In this document: piece after piece, positions 1 through 7,559 of the stretch
Layout of the letters: the number at the start of each line of letters is the position of its first letter
Numbering within the stretch: position 1 is the first letter of the stretch
Source: Streptomyces sp. NRRL S-118
GTDB taxonomy: Bacteria; Actinomycetota; Actinomycetes; Streptomycetales; Streptomycetaceae
DNA length: 18,000 bases
NCBI RefSeq assembly: GCF_000716335.1
Contig: NZ_KL591042.1
Location: 2,121-20,120 of the forward strand
Direction: 5' to 3'
Notes under the pieces: generated by a model
What the model was told of the DNA's origin: nothing
The model's input: the letters and a program-made list of their open reading frames with translations, nothing else
The model's database searches: none
Position numbers and translations under genes: made by a program

Positions 1-1086
1 GCCGCCCACCGGTCCGCCCGGGTCGGGGGCCTGCCGTGCTCGCCGTGCGCGGGTCGTTCCTGGTCCGTCCCGGGCATGGGCGCGCGCCTCGCCGGTCAGG
101 CCGCCGGTGCCGGTCACCGGGCCGGACGCGGTGGCCGGCCGGGTGGTCGTGGCCGTTCCGGTGGTGGGGGCGGCCGGGGACGGGGCCGTGCGGTCGTACC
201 GGTGCCCCGTCCCGCCCGCGGGGCGGGCGATCCGCCGGCCGGGATCCGCGAGGTCGACGACGACGAAGGTGTCCACGGGCTTCTCCGCTGGCTTCACCCG
301 CACCGTTCTCGCCAGCGAGAACCCGGGCCACCGGTGGCCCGTGGTCCGGTACCGGCCCTTCCCGTCCGGCTCGGACAACGGCTCGGACAACGGGTTGCCG
401 CAGGCGCACCGCACCCGGGGCACCGCGAGCCGGTCGACCAGGACGGCCGTGCCCGCCTGCAGGACGGCCTGGTAGGGGTACGCCTCGCCGCCGCGGTAGC
501 CGTGGTCGGTCACCCAGGCGTCCTTCACCAGCCGCAGCGGCGTCAGGGACCGCAGATAGCGCGGGACCGCGACCGGCTCGACGCCCGCCGCGACGGCGAA
601 CGCCTTGTTCTTGGCGGGTGTGGCGCCGAGGCGGCTGATCTGGCGCTCCACCTCGCAGGCGGGCACGTTCCTGGTGCCCCCGTACAGCCCGTCCGCCGTA
701 CCGCGGTGTGCCGCCGGCCCGTCGACCGCGCCGGGCGAGGCGTCCCGGGCGGCCGGCGGGACGGACGCGCCGCCCCGAGGGTCCGTCGAGTCGGTGAAGC
801 GGTCGTCACCGGGCTCGGCGAAGCCCTGGAGCCTGACCTCCCGTGTGACGTCGCCGTGGCCGCCCCGGCCGGGCAGGACGAGAGCCAGGACCACCGACGC
901 CGTGAGCACGCCGGCCACCGCCGCGACTTCGGGGCCGGACCGCCACCACGGCCGGCACCCCCGCCCACCGTCACCGCGGCCTCCCGACGAGGGGGACGCC
1001 GGGTCCGGCACGGGTCCCGGTGGCGGGTTCACCGGCGGACCCGGCGGGGGGCCCGCCGGACGATCGGGAGGCGGCTGGGACGTCAC
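1..1086 (-). CDS. DUF6777-type membrane-anchored protein, C-terminus cut by window edge
   Basis: The reading frame is open from GTG at 1086 to the left edge (362 codons visible, no stop). The start is preceded by a purine-rich GGAAGGGAG ribosome binding site about 5 nt upstream. Residues 1-50 are Pro/Gly/Asp rich, residues about 53-72 form one hydrophobic segment (AAVAGVLTASVVLALVL), and the remainder would lie outside the membrane. The middle carries hallmarks I associate with the Streptomyces DUF6777 family: YGGTRN, a Cys at 144 (PACEVERQ), PAKNKAFA, YLRSLTPLRL, HGYRGGEAY, VLQAGTAVLVD and RVRCACGNPLSEP (Cys 227 and 229). The Cys residues may pair in an oxidising extracytoplasmic setting. 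The visible tail (from about residue 285) is Thr/Ala/Gly/Pro rich and looks disordered. Function is unknown. The gene is divergent from the streptophobe gene, and I recall this family neighbourhood from other Streptomyces. The family call is from memory of the motifs, not a search. Confidence 0.85.
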   Translation of the reverse strand, partial: MTSQPPPDRPAGPPPGPPVNPPPGPVPDPASPSSGGRGDGGRGCRPWWRSGPEVAAVAGVLTASVVLALVLPGRGGHGDVTREVRLQGFAEPGDDRFTDSTDPRGGASVPPAARDASPGAVDGPAAHRGTADGLYGGTRNVPACEVERQISRLGATPAKNKAFAVAAGVEPVAVPRYLRSLTPLRLVKDAWVTDHGYRGGEAYPYQAVLQAGTAVLVDRLAVPRVRCACGNPLSEPLSEPDGKGRYRTTGHRWPGFSLARTVRVKPAEKPVDTFVVVDLADPGRRIARPAGGTGHRYDRTAPSPAAPTTGTATTTRPATASGPVTGTGGLTGEARAHARDGPGTTRARRARQAPDPGGPVGG

Positions 1087-1124
1087 GATTGCTCCCTTCC
1101 TTCCGTTCCGCGCTCATTGTGTGC

Positions 1125-1143
1125 CGGGTGCGGGCGGCACCCG
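1125..1143. other. Inverted repeat in the DUF6777/streptophobe divergent spacer
   Basis: CGGGTGC (1125-1131) and GCACCCG (1137-1143) are perfect 7-bp arms around a 5-nt centre (GGGCG). The repeat lies between the two divergent genes, about 40 bp from the GTG at 1086 and about 80 bp from the other start. It could be a regulator site or a 5'-leader hairpin for the leftward gene. In sequence this GC-rich, short perfect repeats also arise by chance. Confidence 0.35.
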
Positions 1144-1208
1144 CAAGCCGGGGCACCGGCGCGGCGCCGAACGGCCGCGGCCCGCAGGCGGACGCCCCGC
1201 CGCCCGCC

Positions 1209-1214
1209 TAACGT
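1209..1214 (+). promoter_or_regulatory. Candidate -10 element (TAACGT) for a leaderless streptophobe mRNA
   Basis: TAACGT fits the TANNNT pattern of Streptomyces -10 elements. It ends 7 nt before the GTG at 1222, so a transcript starting at the usual distance would begin at or next to the start codon. No Shine-Dalgarno-like sequence precedes that GTG, which agrees with a leaderless message, a common arrangement in actinobacteria. I see no convincing -35 hexamer 17-18 nt upstream, so this is a suggestion only. Confidence 0.4.
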
Positions 1215-1221
1215 GACCAGC

Positions 1222-2556
1222 GTGAGCCGTCAGGTCCCTCAGGTCCCTCACCCGGGAGCCGCGCACAGCGGTGCGCGCCATGCCGCCCGTGCCTGGGGCG
1301 ACGCCCTCCTCACCGTGGTCGCGGGGGTGGCCGCGATGGCCGTCGTCGCCGCGCTCGGCCTGTGGGCCGCGGGCGCCGCCGACCTCCCCGGGGGCGCCTT
1401 CCCCAGCATCGTCGCCGCCGTCGTCGTCATGGCGGCGGGCGGCTCGGTCGAACTCGCGGGGGACGCGGGGGCCCTCGCCGGCACGGAAGCCGAACTGACC
1501 GCCATGCCGCTGTCGGTGACCCTGGCGGGAGCACTGGCCACCGGCGCCGTCTTCCTCCGCCCCCTGCGCCGCCACGCCGTCACGAGCGTCGGCGAACTCC
1601 TCGGCCGCATCGCCCGGACGACCGTGCTCTGGCTGGGCGCGCTCGCCGCGATCACCGCCCTCGCCCGGCACAGCTTCACCATCGACGCGAGCGAAATCGC
1701 CGGTGACATCGCGGGCGACATCCTGGACTTCCTGGGCGCCACCCCCACTCTGGGTTTCCGCGCCGACCTCGGGCGCACGCTGCTGTTCGGGCTGCTGTGG
1801 GTGCTCGGCGTGCTGCTCGTCGCCCTGCTGGTGTCGCGCACGGCCGCTCTGCCGGCCCGGCTGCTGCGCTACCAGGAGCCGGTCCGCCCGGCCGCCTTCG
1901 CGATGCTGCTGCTGGTCCTCGCGTACGTCGTCGTCGGGGTGCTGGTCGGCATCGTCGTGGCGGCCACCCGGGGGCATCCCGCCGACACGTTCGCGGTCAT
2001 CCTCCTGGGTCTGCCGAACGTGGTGTGGATGGCCCTCGGCGTCGGGATCGGGGGCGCCTGGGACGGCACGGCGGAAGGGCCCTTCGCGCTGCCGATGCCG
2101 AGGATCCTCGACGCGGTGCTGCGCAGTTCGCCGGAGGCCACCGTCGACCTGGGCAGTCTCGCCGAACAGGACCCCCGGGCCTGGTGGCTCGTCCCGGTCG
2201 CCGCCGTCCTGCTGCTGGGCGCCGCCTGCGTCATGGCGGTCCGCTCGCCGGCCCGTACGCGGTGGTGGCAGCACGCCGTGCACCTGGGCGTGGCCTTCGC
2301 CCTCACGATGCTCGTGATCATCCCCCTCACGCACGTCTCGGCGCGGTACGGACTGTCGATGATCATCATCGGCGACGTGGACGCGTTCAGCGGTGTGGTG
2401 GTGCTGCGACCGCATCTGTGGGCCATGGTGGGCCTGGCCCTGGTGTGGGGTCTCGTGGCCGGGTTCCTGGGCGGCCTGCTCACCTCGCGCGTACGCCGCC
2501 GGGGTCCGGTCCAGGTCACTCCCGGCGCGCCGCTCCAGCCCCCGGAGCACCGGTAG
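1222..2556 (+). CDS. Streptophobe-family polytopic membrane protein
   Basis: This is a 444-residue, very hydrophobic protein with about ten predicted membrane segments. Clear examples are the stretches beginning [104 protein letters not shown] and [19 protein letters not shown]. The N-terminal pattern [15 protein letters not shown] followed by [20 protein letters not shown] is what I recall from the family annotated 'streptophobe' in Streptomyces; no biochemical role is established. I chose GTG 1222 because the sequence before it lacks a ribosome binding site but has a TAACGT -10-like element. An in-frame GTG at 1213 is the alternative. The gene is divergent from the DUF6777 gene, which hints at a shared envelope role. 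No catalytic motif or solute-binding signature is visible. Confidence 0.85.
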   Translation: MSRQVPQVPHPGAAHSGARHAARAWGDALLTVVAGVAAMAVVAALGLWAAGAADLPGGAFPSIVAAVVVMAAGGSVELAGDAGALAGTEAELTAMPLSVTLAGALATGAVFLRPLRRHAVTSVGELLGRIARTTVLWLGALAAITALARHSFTIDASEIAGDIAGDILDFLGATPTLGFRADLGRTLLFGLLWVLGVLLVALLVSRTAALPARLLRYQEPVRPAAFAMLLLVLAYVVVGVLVGIVVAATRGHPADTFAVILLGLPNVVWMALGVGIGGAWDGTAEGPFALPMPRILDAVLRSSPEATVDLGSLAEQDPRAWWLVPVAAVLLLGAACVMAVRSPARTRWWQHAVHLGVAFALTMLVIIPLTHVSARYGLSMIIIGDVDAFSGVVVLRPHLWAMVGLALVWGLVAGFLGGLLTSRVRRRGPVQVTPGAPLQPPEHR

Positions 2557-2612
2557 TCACCGACGGCACCGGCTGCTCCCGGTCACCGACCCCGCGCCCC
2601 GTCAACACCCCC

Positions 2613-2797
2613 CTCGCCCGATCGCGGGTCCGCACCCCTGTCACCGGCCCTCGCCCGATCGCGGGTCCGCACCCCTGTCACCGGCCCTCGCCCGATCGCG
2701 GGTCCGCACCCCTGTCACCGGCCCTCGCCCGATCGCGGGTCCGCACCCCTGTCACCGGCCCTCGCCCGATCGCGGGTCCGCGCCTCGGTCAACGCCC
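2613..2797. repeat. Tandem array of 37-bp units between convergent genes
   Basis: Five units start at 2613, 2650, 2687, 2724 and 2761, an exact 37-bp period. Units 1-4 are near-identical; unit 5 diverges after its first 20 bases, and a degraded sixth unit follows (2798-2834). Each unit contains CCCGATCGCGGG (4-bp arms CCCG/CGGG around the palindrome ATCG), then GGGT-CCGC-ACCC, another 4-bp stem. A looser direct repeat flanks the array: GCTCCCGGTCACCGACCCC occurs just before it (from 2575) and again at its end (from 2816). There are no unique spacers, so it is not a CRISPR. The array fills the gap between the streptophobe stop and the TetR stop, where both transcripts end, so the serial small hairpins could help termination or mRNA 3'-end protection. 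37 is not a multiple of three, arguing against coding use. Copy number may vary between strains. Confidence 0.9.
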
Positions 2798-2852
2798 CTC
2801 GCCCGGTCGCCGGCCGCTCCCGGTCACCGACCCCGCCCCGGGTGCCGCGGGC

Positions 2853-3413
2853 TCACCGGGGTGCTGCCGCCAGCAGCAGCCGTGCCGCCTCCCGCGCCTC
2901 CCCGGCGGGCCCGGACGAGCCGGTGAGGGCGGCCGTCGTGATCGCGCCCTCCGCGAGCAGGGCGATGTGCGCGCCGGTCGCCCCGGAGCCCCCCGCCTCC
3001 GCCACGAGCTCGCCGACGTAACGGCGGAACGCCTCCTTGTGGCCGCGCGCCGCCTCGGCGACCTCCGGCGCGGTTCCGCCGAGTTCTCCGAAGGAGTTGA
3101 CGAACGCGCAGCCCCGGAAGCCCGGCTCCGCGAACCACCGGCCCAGCCAGTCGAAGACCGCGAGCACCCGCTCGCCGGCCGGCCCGTCCACGGCGTCCAC
3201 GTACGACGCGAGCGCGCCGCGCCAGCGCGCGTCGCGGCGCAGCAGGTACGCCTCGACCAGGGCGCCCTTCGACGGGAAGAGCTGGTACAGCCGCCGCAGG
3301 GTCACGCCGGACGCCGAACGGACGGCGTCCATCCCGACCGCCTGGATGCCCCGGGCGTAGAAGAGCTCCTCGGCGGCGTCGAGGATCCGCTCGCGGGCGG
3401 GTCCGTGGTCCAT
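2853..3413 (-). CDS. TetR/AcrR-family transcriptional repressor
   Basis: This 186-residue protein has a typical TetR N-terminus: [31 protein letters not shown] followed by [19 protein letters not shown] (HTH about residues 26-46). The C-terminal ligand domain runs to the end and includes [20 protein letters not shown], a pattern seen in TetR proteins with the TetR_C_33-like fold; I cannot predict the ligand. I took ATG 3413 because the conserved start of the domain lies just after it and AGGGAGCGGA precedes it. An in-frame ATG at 3440 would place the start inside operator site 1. The gene is divergent from the NTF2-like gene and shares an 87-bp spacer that holds two matching palindromes, so it probably represses itself and the rightward genes. 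Confidence 0.93.
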   Translation of the reverse strand: MDHGPARERILDAAEELFYARGIQAVGMDAVRSASGVTLRRLYQLFPSKGALVEAYLLRRDARWRGALASYVDAVDGPAGERVLAVFDWLGRWFAEPGFRGCAFVNSFGELGGTAPEVAEAARGHKEAFRRYVGELVAEAGGSGATGAHIALLAEGAITTAALTGSSGPAGEAREAARLLLAAAPR

Positions 3414-3431
3414 CGCTCCGCTCCCTTGCGT

Positions 3432-3447
3432 GAGAACCATCGTTCTC
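3432..3447. promoter_or_regulatory. TetR operator copy 1
   Basis: GAGAAC-CATC-GTTCTC has perfect 6-bp arms. It differs from the second copy at one central base. It lies 18 bp upstream of the TetR start codon, where a bound repressor would block the regulator's own transcription. Confidence 0.75.
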
Positions 3448-3466
3448 GTACGGTACCGGACGAGGT

Positions 3467-3482
3467 GAGAACGATCGTTCTC
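3467..3482. promoter_or_regulatory. TetR operator copy 2, perfect palindrome
   Basis: GAGAACGATCGTTCTC is a perfect 16-bp palindrome, extended to 20 bp by GT/AC on the outside (3465-3484). Its centre is 35 bp from that of copy 1. It sits just upstream of the GAGGAG ribosome binding site (3489-3494) of the rightward gene, so binding would overlap that gene's promoter or transcript start. The binding partner is inferred to be the adjacent TetR protein. Confidence 0.85.
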
Positions 3483-3500
3483 ACGGAAGAGGAGACTGCC

Positions 3501-3918
3501 GTGCGCCCGCCCCTGCCGCCGTTCACCGAGGAGACCGCCCGCCGGAAGGTGCAGCTCGCCGAGGACGCCTGGAACACCCGGGACCCGCAGAAAGTTGCGC
3601 CGGCCTACACGGAGGACTCCGAGTGGCGCAACCGCGACCTGTTCCTGCGGCCGCGAGGAGATCGTCGCCTTCCTGACCGCCAAGTGGCAGCGCGAACTCG
3701 GCTACCGGCTCCGCAAGGAGCTGTGGGCGTACACCGGGAACCGGATCGCCGTCCGCTTCGAGTACGAGTACCACGACGCCGACGGCCGGTGGTTCCGCGC
3801 GTACGGCAACGAGAACTGGGAGTTCGACGGGAACGGCTTGATGCGCAAGCGGTACGCCAGCATCAACGACCTGCCCATCACCGCCGCCGAGCGCCGCCTC
3901 GCCCACGCCTCCGACTGA
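3501..3918 (+). pseudogene. NTF2-like (DUF1348) protein, frameshifted
   Basis: The gene starts at GTG 3501, 6 nt after GAGGAG. Its first about 50 codons read [28 protein letters not shown] and continue to [15 protein letters not shown]. The family then expects G-R-E-E-I-V-A-F-L; here that sequence ([61 protein letters not shown]) appears in the +1 frame and ends at TGA 3918. One base too many, or two missing, near 3647-3655 explains this; a GCGGCCGC (NotI) octamer lies at the break. Spliced together the protein would be about 139 residues, normal for this family of NTF2-fold, SnoaL-like small proteins often paired with a TetR gene. No enzyme activity is established for the family. Either a sequencing error or a true loss of function; the downstream half shows no other damage, which favours error or a recent change. 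Confidence 0.85.
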
Positions 3919-3985
3919 GCGATCGAAGGGATTCGGTCCGCTCCTCCCGGGAACGCGGGACACGGAACAGCGCACAGCACAACAC

Positions 3986-4003
3986 TTCCGCGCACCCGCG
4001 GAA
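3986..4003. other. Perfect hairpin upstream of the SDR gene
   Basis: TTCCGCG (3986-3992), loop CACC, CGCGGAA (3997-4003). The hairpin lies 34 nt before the SDR start, in the 119-nt spacer after the NTF2-like gene. There is no following T-run, so a factor-independent terminator is doubtful. It may be an operator or a leader structure controlling the SDR part of the cluster separately. Confidence 0.4.
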
Positions 4004-4037
4004 CCGCGCGACCGTGACGATCAGGAGAACCACCGCC

Positions 4038-4925
4038 ATGACCGATGACCGCCGGCCCGAGGACCCCGTCACCCGCCACCCGCAGCCGGACTTCCCCGAA
4101 CAGGAACAGCCGCACCCCGGCTCCACCGAGTCGATGGAACCGCGGCCCGACCACGGCGAGGAGTCGTACCGCGGCAGCGGGCTGCTGGCGGACCGCGCCG
4201 CCCTCGTCACCGGGGGCGACTCCGGCATCGGCCGGGCCGTCTGCCTGGCGTACGCACGCGAAGGCGCCGACGTGCTGTTCACCCACCTGCCCGAGGAGGC
4301 GGACGAGGCGCGCGAGACCGCCCGCCTGATCGAGGAGGCCGGCCGCAAGGCCGTCGCCGTCGCGTGCGACATCCGCCAGGAGGAGCAGTGCCGCGGCCTG
4401 ATCGACCGGGCCGTCGCCGAGTTCGGGCGCATCGACGTCCTGGTGAACAACGCCGCCTTCCAGATGGCCCAGCCCGACGGCATCGAAGCCATCAGCACCG
4501 AGCAGTTCGACCGGGTGATGAAGACCAACCTCTACGGCATGTTCTGGCTCACCAGGATGGCGCTGCCGCACATCCCCAAGGGCGGCAGCGTCATCAACAC
4601 CACGTCCGTGCAGGCCTACAAGCCCAGCCCGCCCCTGCTCGACTACGCCATGACCAAGGGCGCCATCGTCACCTTCACCCAGGGACTCGCCCAGATGCTC
4701 GCCCCTCGCGGCATCCGCGTGAACGCCGTGGCCCCCGGCCCCGTCTGGACGCCCCTCATCCCCGCGACCATGCCGGAGACCGCCGAGTTCGGGAAGCAGG
4801 CCCCCCTGGGCCGCGCCGCCCAGCCCGCCGAGATGGCGCCCGCTTACGTCTTCCTCGCCTCGCCCGGCGCCAGTTACATCACCGCCGAGATCGTCAACGC
4901 CACCGGGGGTACGCCGCTTCCGTGA
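4038..4925 (+). CDS. Short-chain dehydrogenase/reductase (stress-protein-39-like SDR)
   Basis: This 295-residue protein starts at ATG 4038 with AGGAGA (4023-4028) upstream. Residues 1-45 are a Pro/Glu/Gln-rich extension ([14 protein letters not shown]) typical of the general-stress-protein-39/YhxC-type extended SDRs. A Rossmann domain follows: TGGDSGIG (58-65) binds the dinucleotide, D111 in ACDIRQ contacts adenine, NNAA (137-140) is the structural motif, and N164, S190, Y203 and K207 (YAMTK) form the catalytic tetrad. PGPVWTPL and the C-terminal [11 protein letters not shown] are also typical. All key residues are present, so it should be an active NAD(P)-dependent alcohol/carbonyl oxidoreductase in the cytoplasm. 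The substrate cannot be read from sequence. Its stop overlaps the exporter start (GTGA), so the two are translationally coupled. Confidence 0.95.
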   Translation: MTDDRRPEDPVTRHPQPDFPEQEQPHPGSTESMEPRPDHGEESYRGSGLLADRAALVTGGDSGIGRAVCLAYAREGADVLFTHLPEEADEARETARLIEEAGRKAVAVACDIRQEEQCRGLIDRAVAEFGRIDVLVNNAAFQMAQPDGIEAISTEQFDRVMKTNLYGMFWLTRMALPHIPKGGSVINTTSVQAYKPSPPLLDYAMTKGAIVTFTQGLAQMLAPRGIRVNAVAPGPVWTPLIPATMPETAEFGKQAPLGRAAQPAEMAPAYVFLASPGASYITAEIVNATGGTPLP

Positions 4926-6075
4926 TCCCTTCCGCACGGGAAGCGTGGCACCGTGTCCACGGGGAGGCGGGCGCGGTCGGCCGGTCCGTACGGAGCGCCC
5001 TCACCGGCCCCGGACCCGAGCGGGACCTGGCCGTCCAGTCCCTCAAGGCCGCCGGGGCGGCCATCCTCGCCTGGGCCGTCGCCGGCTGGTGGTGGCAGGC
5101 GCCCCTCGCGCTGATGGCACCCTGGACGGCCGTCGCGCTCGTACAGAGCACCGTCTACCGGTCCGTGCGCACGGGGGTCCAGCAGGTCGTCCTCATCGCC
5201 GCCGGGACCGTCCTCGCGGCCGCGGCGGCCGGCCTGACCGGCAACACCATGGCGGCGATGTCCTGCCCGTCACCGTCCTGCTCGGCAACTGGTCCCGCTT
5301 CGGCGACCAGGGCACCTACGCCTCCACCACGGCGCTCTTCGTGCTGGTGTACGGCTCGTACTCCGGCTTCGACATCCTGCACCGGCTGCTGGAGACGCTC
5401 CTCGGCGCGGTGATCGGGATCGGCGTGAACGCGCTGGTCCTGCCGCCCGTCCACCTGCGCAGCGCCCGCGACTCGCTGTGCCGGCTGCCCCGTGACGCCA
5501 CCGGGCTGCTGCGCGACATGGCCGAGGAGATCGAGCAGGGCCACGGGCGGCACCAGGCCCAGGAATGGCACCGGCGGGCCCGCCGGCTCGCCGGACGGCT
5601 CACCGAGCTGCGCAGCGCCCGGACATGGACCCGCGAGAGCTACCGCTTCAACCCCGCCCACCGCATCCGCCGGCCTCCCGGCCCCGAGCTGCCCTCCACC
5701 GAGTGGGACGCCGCCTGGGAGCGGGTCGTGGACCACCTGACCTCCCTCACCGCCCTGCTCGCCGAGGCGGCCGGCGAGCGCCCGAGGTTCAGGCCGCCGC
5801 CGTCCACCGTCCTCGCCGACGTACCGCCGCTGCTGCACGCCCTGGCGGACGTGTGCGCGGCGGACCGCACCGCACTGGACGAACCGGAGCGGCGCGAGCG
5901 GGCCCTGCGGACGCGGCAGGAGGCGATGGCCCGCTCCTGGGAGGCCCACCGGCGCCTCAAGGCCCGGCTCACCGGCGGGGCCGCACCGGACGACGAGACG
6001 GCCACCTCGGTCGGCGGCCTCGCCGCCGAGACGCGGCAACTGCTGCACGAACTGGAGAACGCACGGGTCGCCTGA
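4922..6075 (+). pseudogene. Aromatic acid exporter / FUSC-type membrane protein, frameshifted
   Basis: The gene begins at GTG 4922, overlapping the SDR stop by four bases (GTGA). The first part has membrane segments (AGAAILAWAVAGWWW, APLALMAPWTAVALVQST, VVLIAAGTVLAAAAAGL) and the family motif YRSVRTGVQQ, then reaches TGNTMAAM. Continuation (LPVTVLLGNWSRFGDQGTYA, ALFVLVYGSYSGFDILHRLLE, GAVIGIGVNALVLPPVHLR) is found one frame over, after a missing base (or two extra) near 5261-5263. The C-terminal about 200 residues are a soluble helical domain (ATGLLRDMAEEIEQGHGRHQ onward, ending ELENARVA). Joined length of about 384 fits the actinobacterial 'aromatic acid exporter family'. In the unshifted frame translation would stop at 5413. 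By family it would efflux weak organic acids, fitting a cluster with a dehydrogenase and an aldehyde dehydrogenase. Sequencing error versus decay is unresolved. Confidence 0.85.
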
Positions 6076-6082
6076 CCGCAGG

Positions 6083-6124
6083 CCCTCCCGCTCGCGTTGC
6101 GGGACCCCGCCCCGCGCGGGAGGG
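6083..6124. other. Nine-bp inverted repeat between exporter and ALDH genes
   Basis: CCCTCCCGC (6083-6091) pairs perfectly with GCGGGAGGG (6116-6124) across 24 nt that can themselves form GCGGG/CCCGC. It occupies most of the 80-nt spacer, upstream of the GAGGAGGAG ribosome binding site of the aldehyde dehydrogenase. It could be a terminator, processing site or attenuator that uncouples the ALDH from the upstream genes. No T-run follows. Confidence 0.45.
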
Positions 6125-6155
6125 TCGGGACAGCGACCGCGAGGAGGAGACATCC

Positions 6156-7547
6156 ATGCCCATCGCGACGGTGAACCCCGCCACCGGCGAGACGCTGCAG
6201 ACCTTCGACGCACTCGACGCCGCCGGCATCGAACGCCGCCTGGCCGCCGCCCACGCGGCGTTCCGCGACTACCGCACCACCTCCTTCGACCGGCGGGCCG
6301 CCCTGCTCCGGCGGGCGGCGGACCTGCTGGAGGAGGACCAGGAGGACATCGCCCGCACCATGACCACCGAGATGGGCAAGCCCGTCACCGCCGCCCGCGC
6401 GGAAGCGGCCAAGTGCGTCAAGGCCATGCGCTGGTACGCCGGCAACGCCGAGCGGCTGCTCGCCGACGAACACCCGCCGGAGGACCAGGTACGGGACGCG
6501 GGCGCCGCGCACGCGCGCGTGCACTACCGGCCGCTCGGCCCCGTGCTGGCCGTCATGCCCTGGAACTTCCCCCTCTGGCAGGTCGTCCGGTTCGCCGCGC
6601 CCGCGCTCATGGCGGGCAACACCGGGCTGCTCAAGCACGCCTCCAACGTCCCCCGGACCGCCCTCTACCTGGAGGACCTCTTCCGCCGCGCCGGCTACCC
6701 CGAGGGCGTCTTCCAGACCCTCCTCATCGGTTCCGGGGCCGTCGAGGGCATTCTGCGCGACCCGCGGGTCGCCGCCGCCACCCTCACCGGCAGCGAACCC
6801 GCCGGCCGCTCCGTCGCCTCCATCGCGGGTGACGAGATCAAGAAGACCGTCCTGGAGCTGGGCGGCAGCGACCCGTACGTCGTGATGCCGTCCGCCGACG
6901 TCGACAAGGCGGCCGACGTCGCCGTCACCGCACGCGTGCAGAACAACGGCCAGTCCTGCATCGCCGCCAAGCGGTTCATCGTCCACACCGACGTCTACGA
7001 CGCGTTCGCCGAGCGCTTCACCGCCGGCATGGCCGCGCTCACCGTCGGCGACCCGATGGACGAGTCCACCGACGTCGGCCCGCTCGCCAGTGAACAGGGC
7101 CGCGACGGCCTCCAGGAACTCGTCGACGAAGCCGTCCGCGGCGGCGCCGACGTCCTGTGCGGCGGCCGCCGCCCCGAGGGGCTGGACCGCGGCTGGTACT
7201 ACGCGCCCACCGTCCTGGCCGACATCACCCCCGGCATGCGCATCCACCAGGAGGAGACCTTCGGCCCGGTCGCCACCCTCTACCGTGCCGCGGACCTCGA
7301 CGAGGCGGTGCGGCTCGCCAACGACACGTACTTCGGCCTCAGCTCCAACGTCTGGACCCGCGACGACGAGGACGTGCGGCGCTTCGTGCGGGACCTGGAG
7401 GCGGGCGGCGTGTACGTCAACGGCATGACCGCCTCCCACCCGGCGCTGCCGTTCGGCGGCGTCAAGCGCTCCGGCTACGGCCGCGAACTGTCCGGCCACG
7501 GCATCAAGGAGTTCTGCAACGCCACCACCGTCTGGCAGGCGGCCTGA
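6156..7547 (+). CDS. gabD: NADP-dependent succinate-semialdehyde-type aldehyde dehydrogenase
   Basis: This 463-residue protein starts at ATG 6156 after a strong GAGGAGGAGA site (6141-6150). ALDH superfamily marks are all present: [10 protein letters not shown] with catalytic Asn 137, LELGGSDP with general base Glu 234, [12 protein letters not shown] with nucleophile Cys 268 (the usual 34-residue Glu-Cys spacing), EETFGPV, and [15 protein letters not shown] near the end. The opening [15 protein letters not shown] and [17 protein letters not shown] are characteristic of the GabD/SSADH group of about 460 residues, which oxidises succinate semialdehyde to succinate in the GABA shunt; related semialdehydes are possible substrates. 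It is the last gene of the rightward set and its stop lies 12 bp from the convergent GST stop. Specific substrate is inferred from family resemblance only. Confidence 0.93.
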   Translation: MPIATVNPATGETLQTFDALDAAGIERRLAAAHAAFRDYRTTSFDRRAALLRRAADLLEEDQEDIARTMTTEMGKPVTAARAEAAKCVKAMRWYAGNAERLLADEHPPEDQVRDAGAAHARVHYRPLGPVLAVMPWNFPLWQVVRFAAPALMAGNTGLLKHASNVPRTALYLEDLFRRAGYPEGVFQTLLIGSGAVEGILRDPRVAAATLTGSEPAGRSVASIAGDEIKKTVLELGGSDPYVVMPSADVDKAADVAVTARVQNNGQSCIAAKRFIVHTDVYDAFAERFTAGMAALTVGDPMDESTDVGPLASEQGRDGLQELVDEAVRGGADVLCGGRRPEGLDRGWYYAPTVLADITPGMRIHQEETFGPVATLYRAADLDEAVRLANDTYFGLSSNVWTRDDEDVRRFVRDLEAGGVYVNGMTASHPALPFGGVKRSGYGRELSGHGIKEFCNATTVWQAA

Positions 7548-7559
7548 CCCGGCTCGCCC

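Noticed and set aside
76..1221. Long rightward open frame upstream of the streptophobe gene
   Set aside because: It has no family resemblance and lies opposite a leftward frame with clear DUF6777 motifs; high GC keeps such antisense frames open.
2613..2834. CRISPR array
   Set aside because: The 37-bp units abut one another with no unique spacers, and no cas gene is present.
3482..3506. Programmed ribosomal frameshifting as explanation for the broken genes
   Set aside because: No slippery heptamer or downstream pseudoknot was seen at the three break points; error or decay is simpler.
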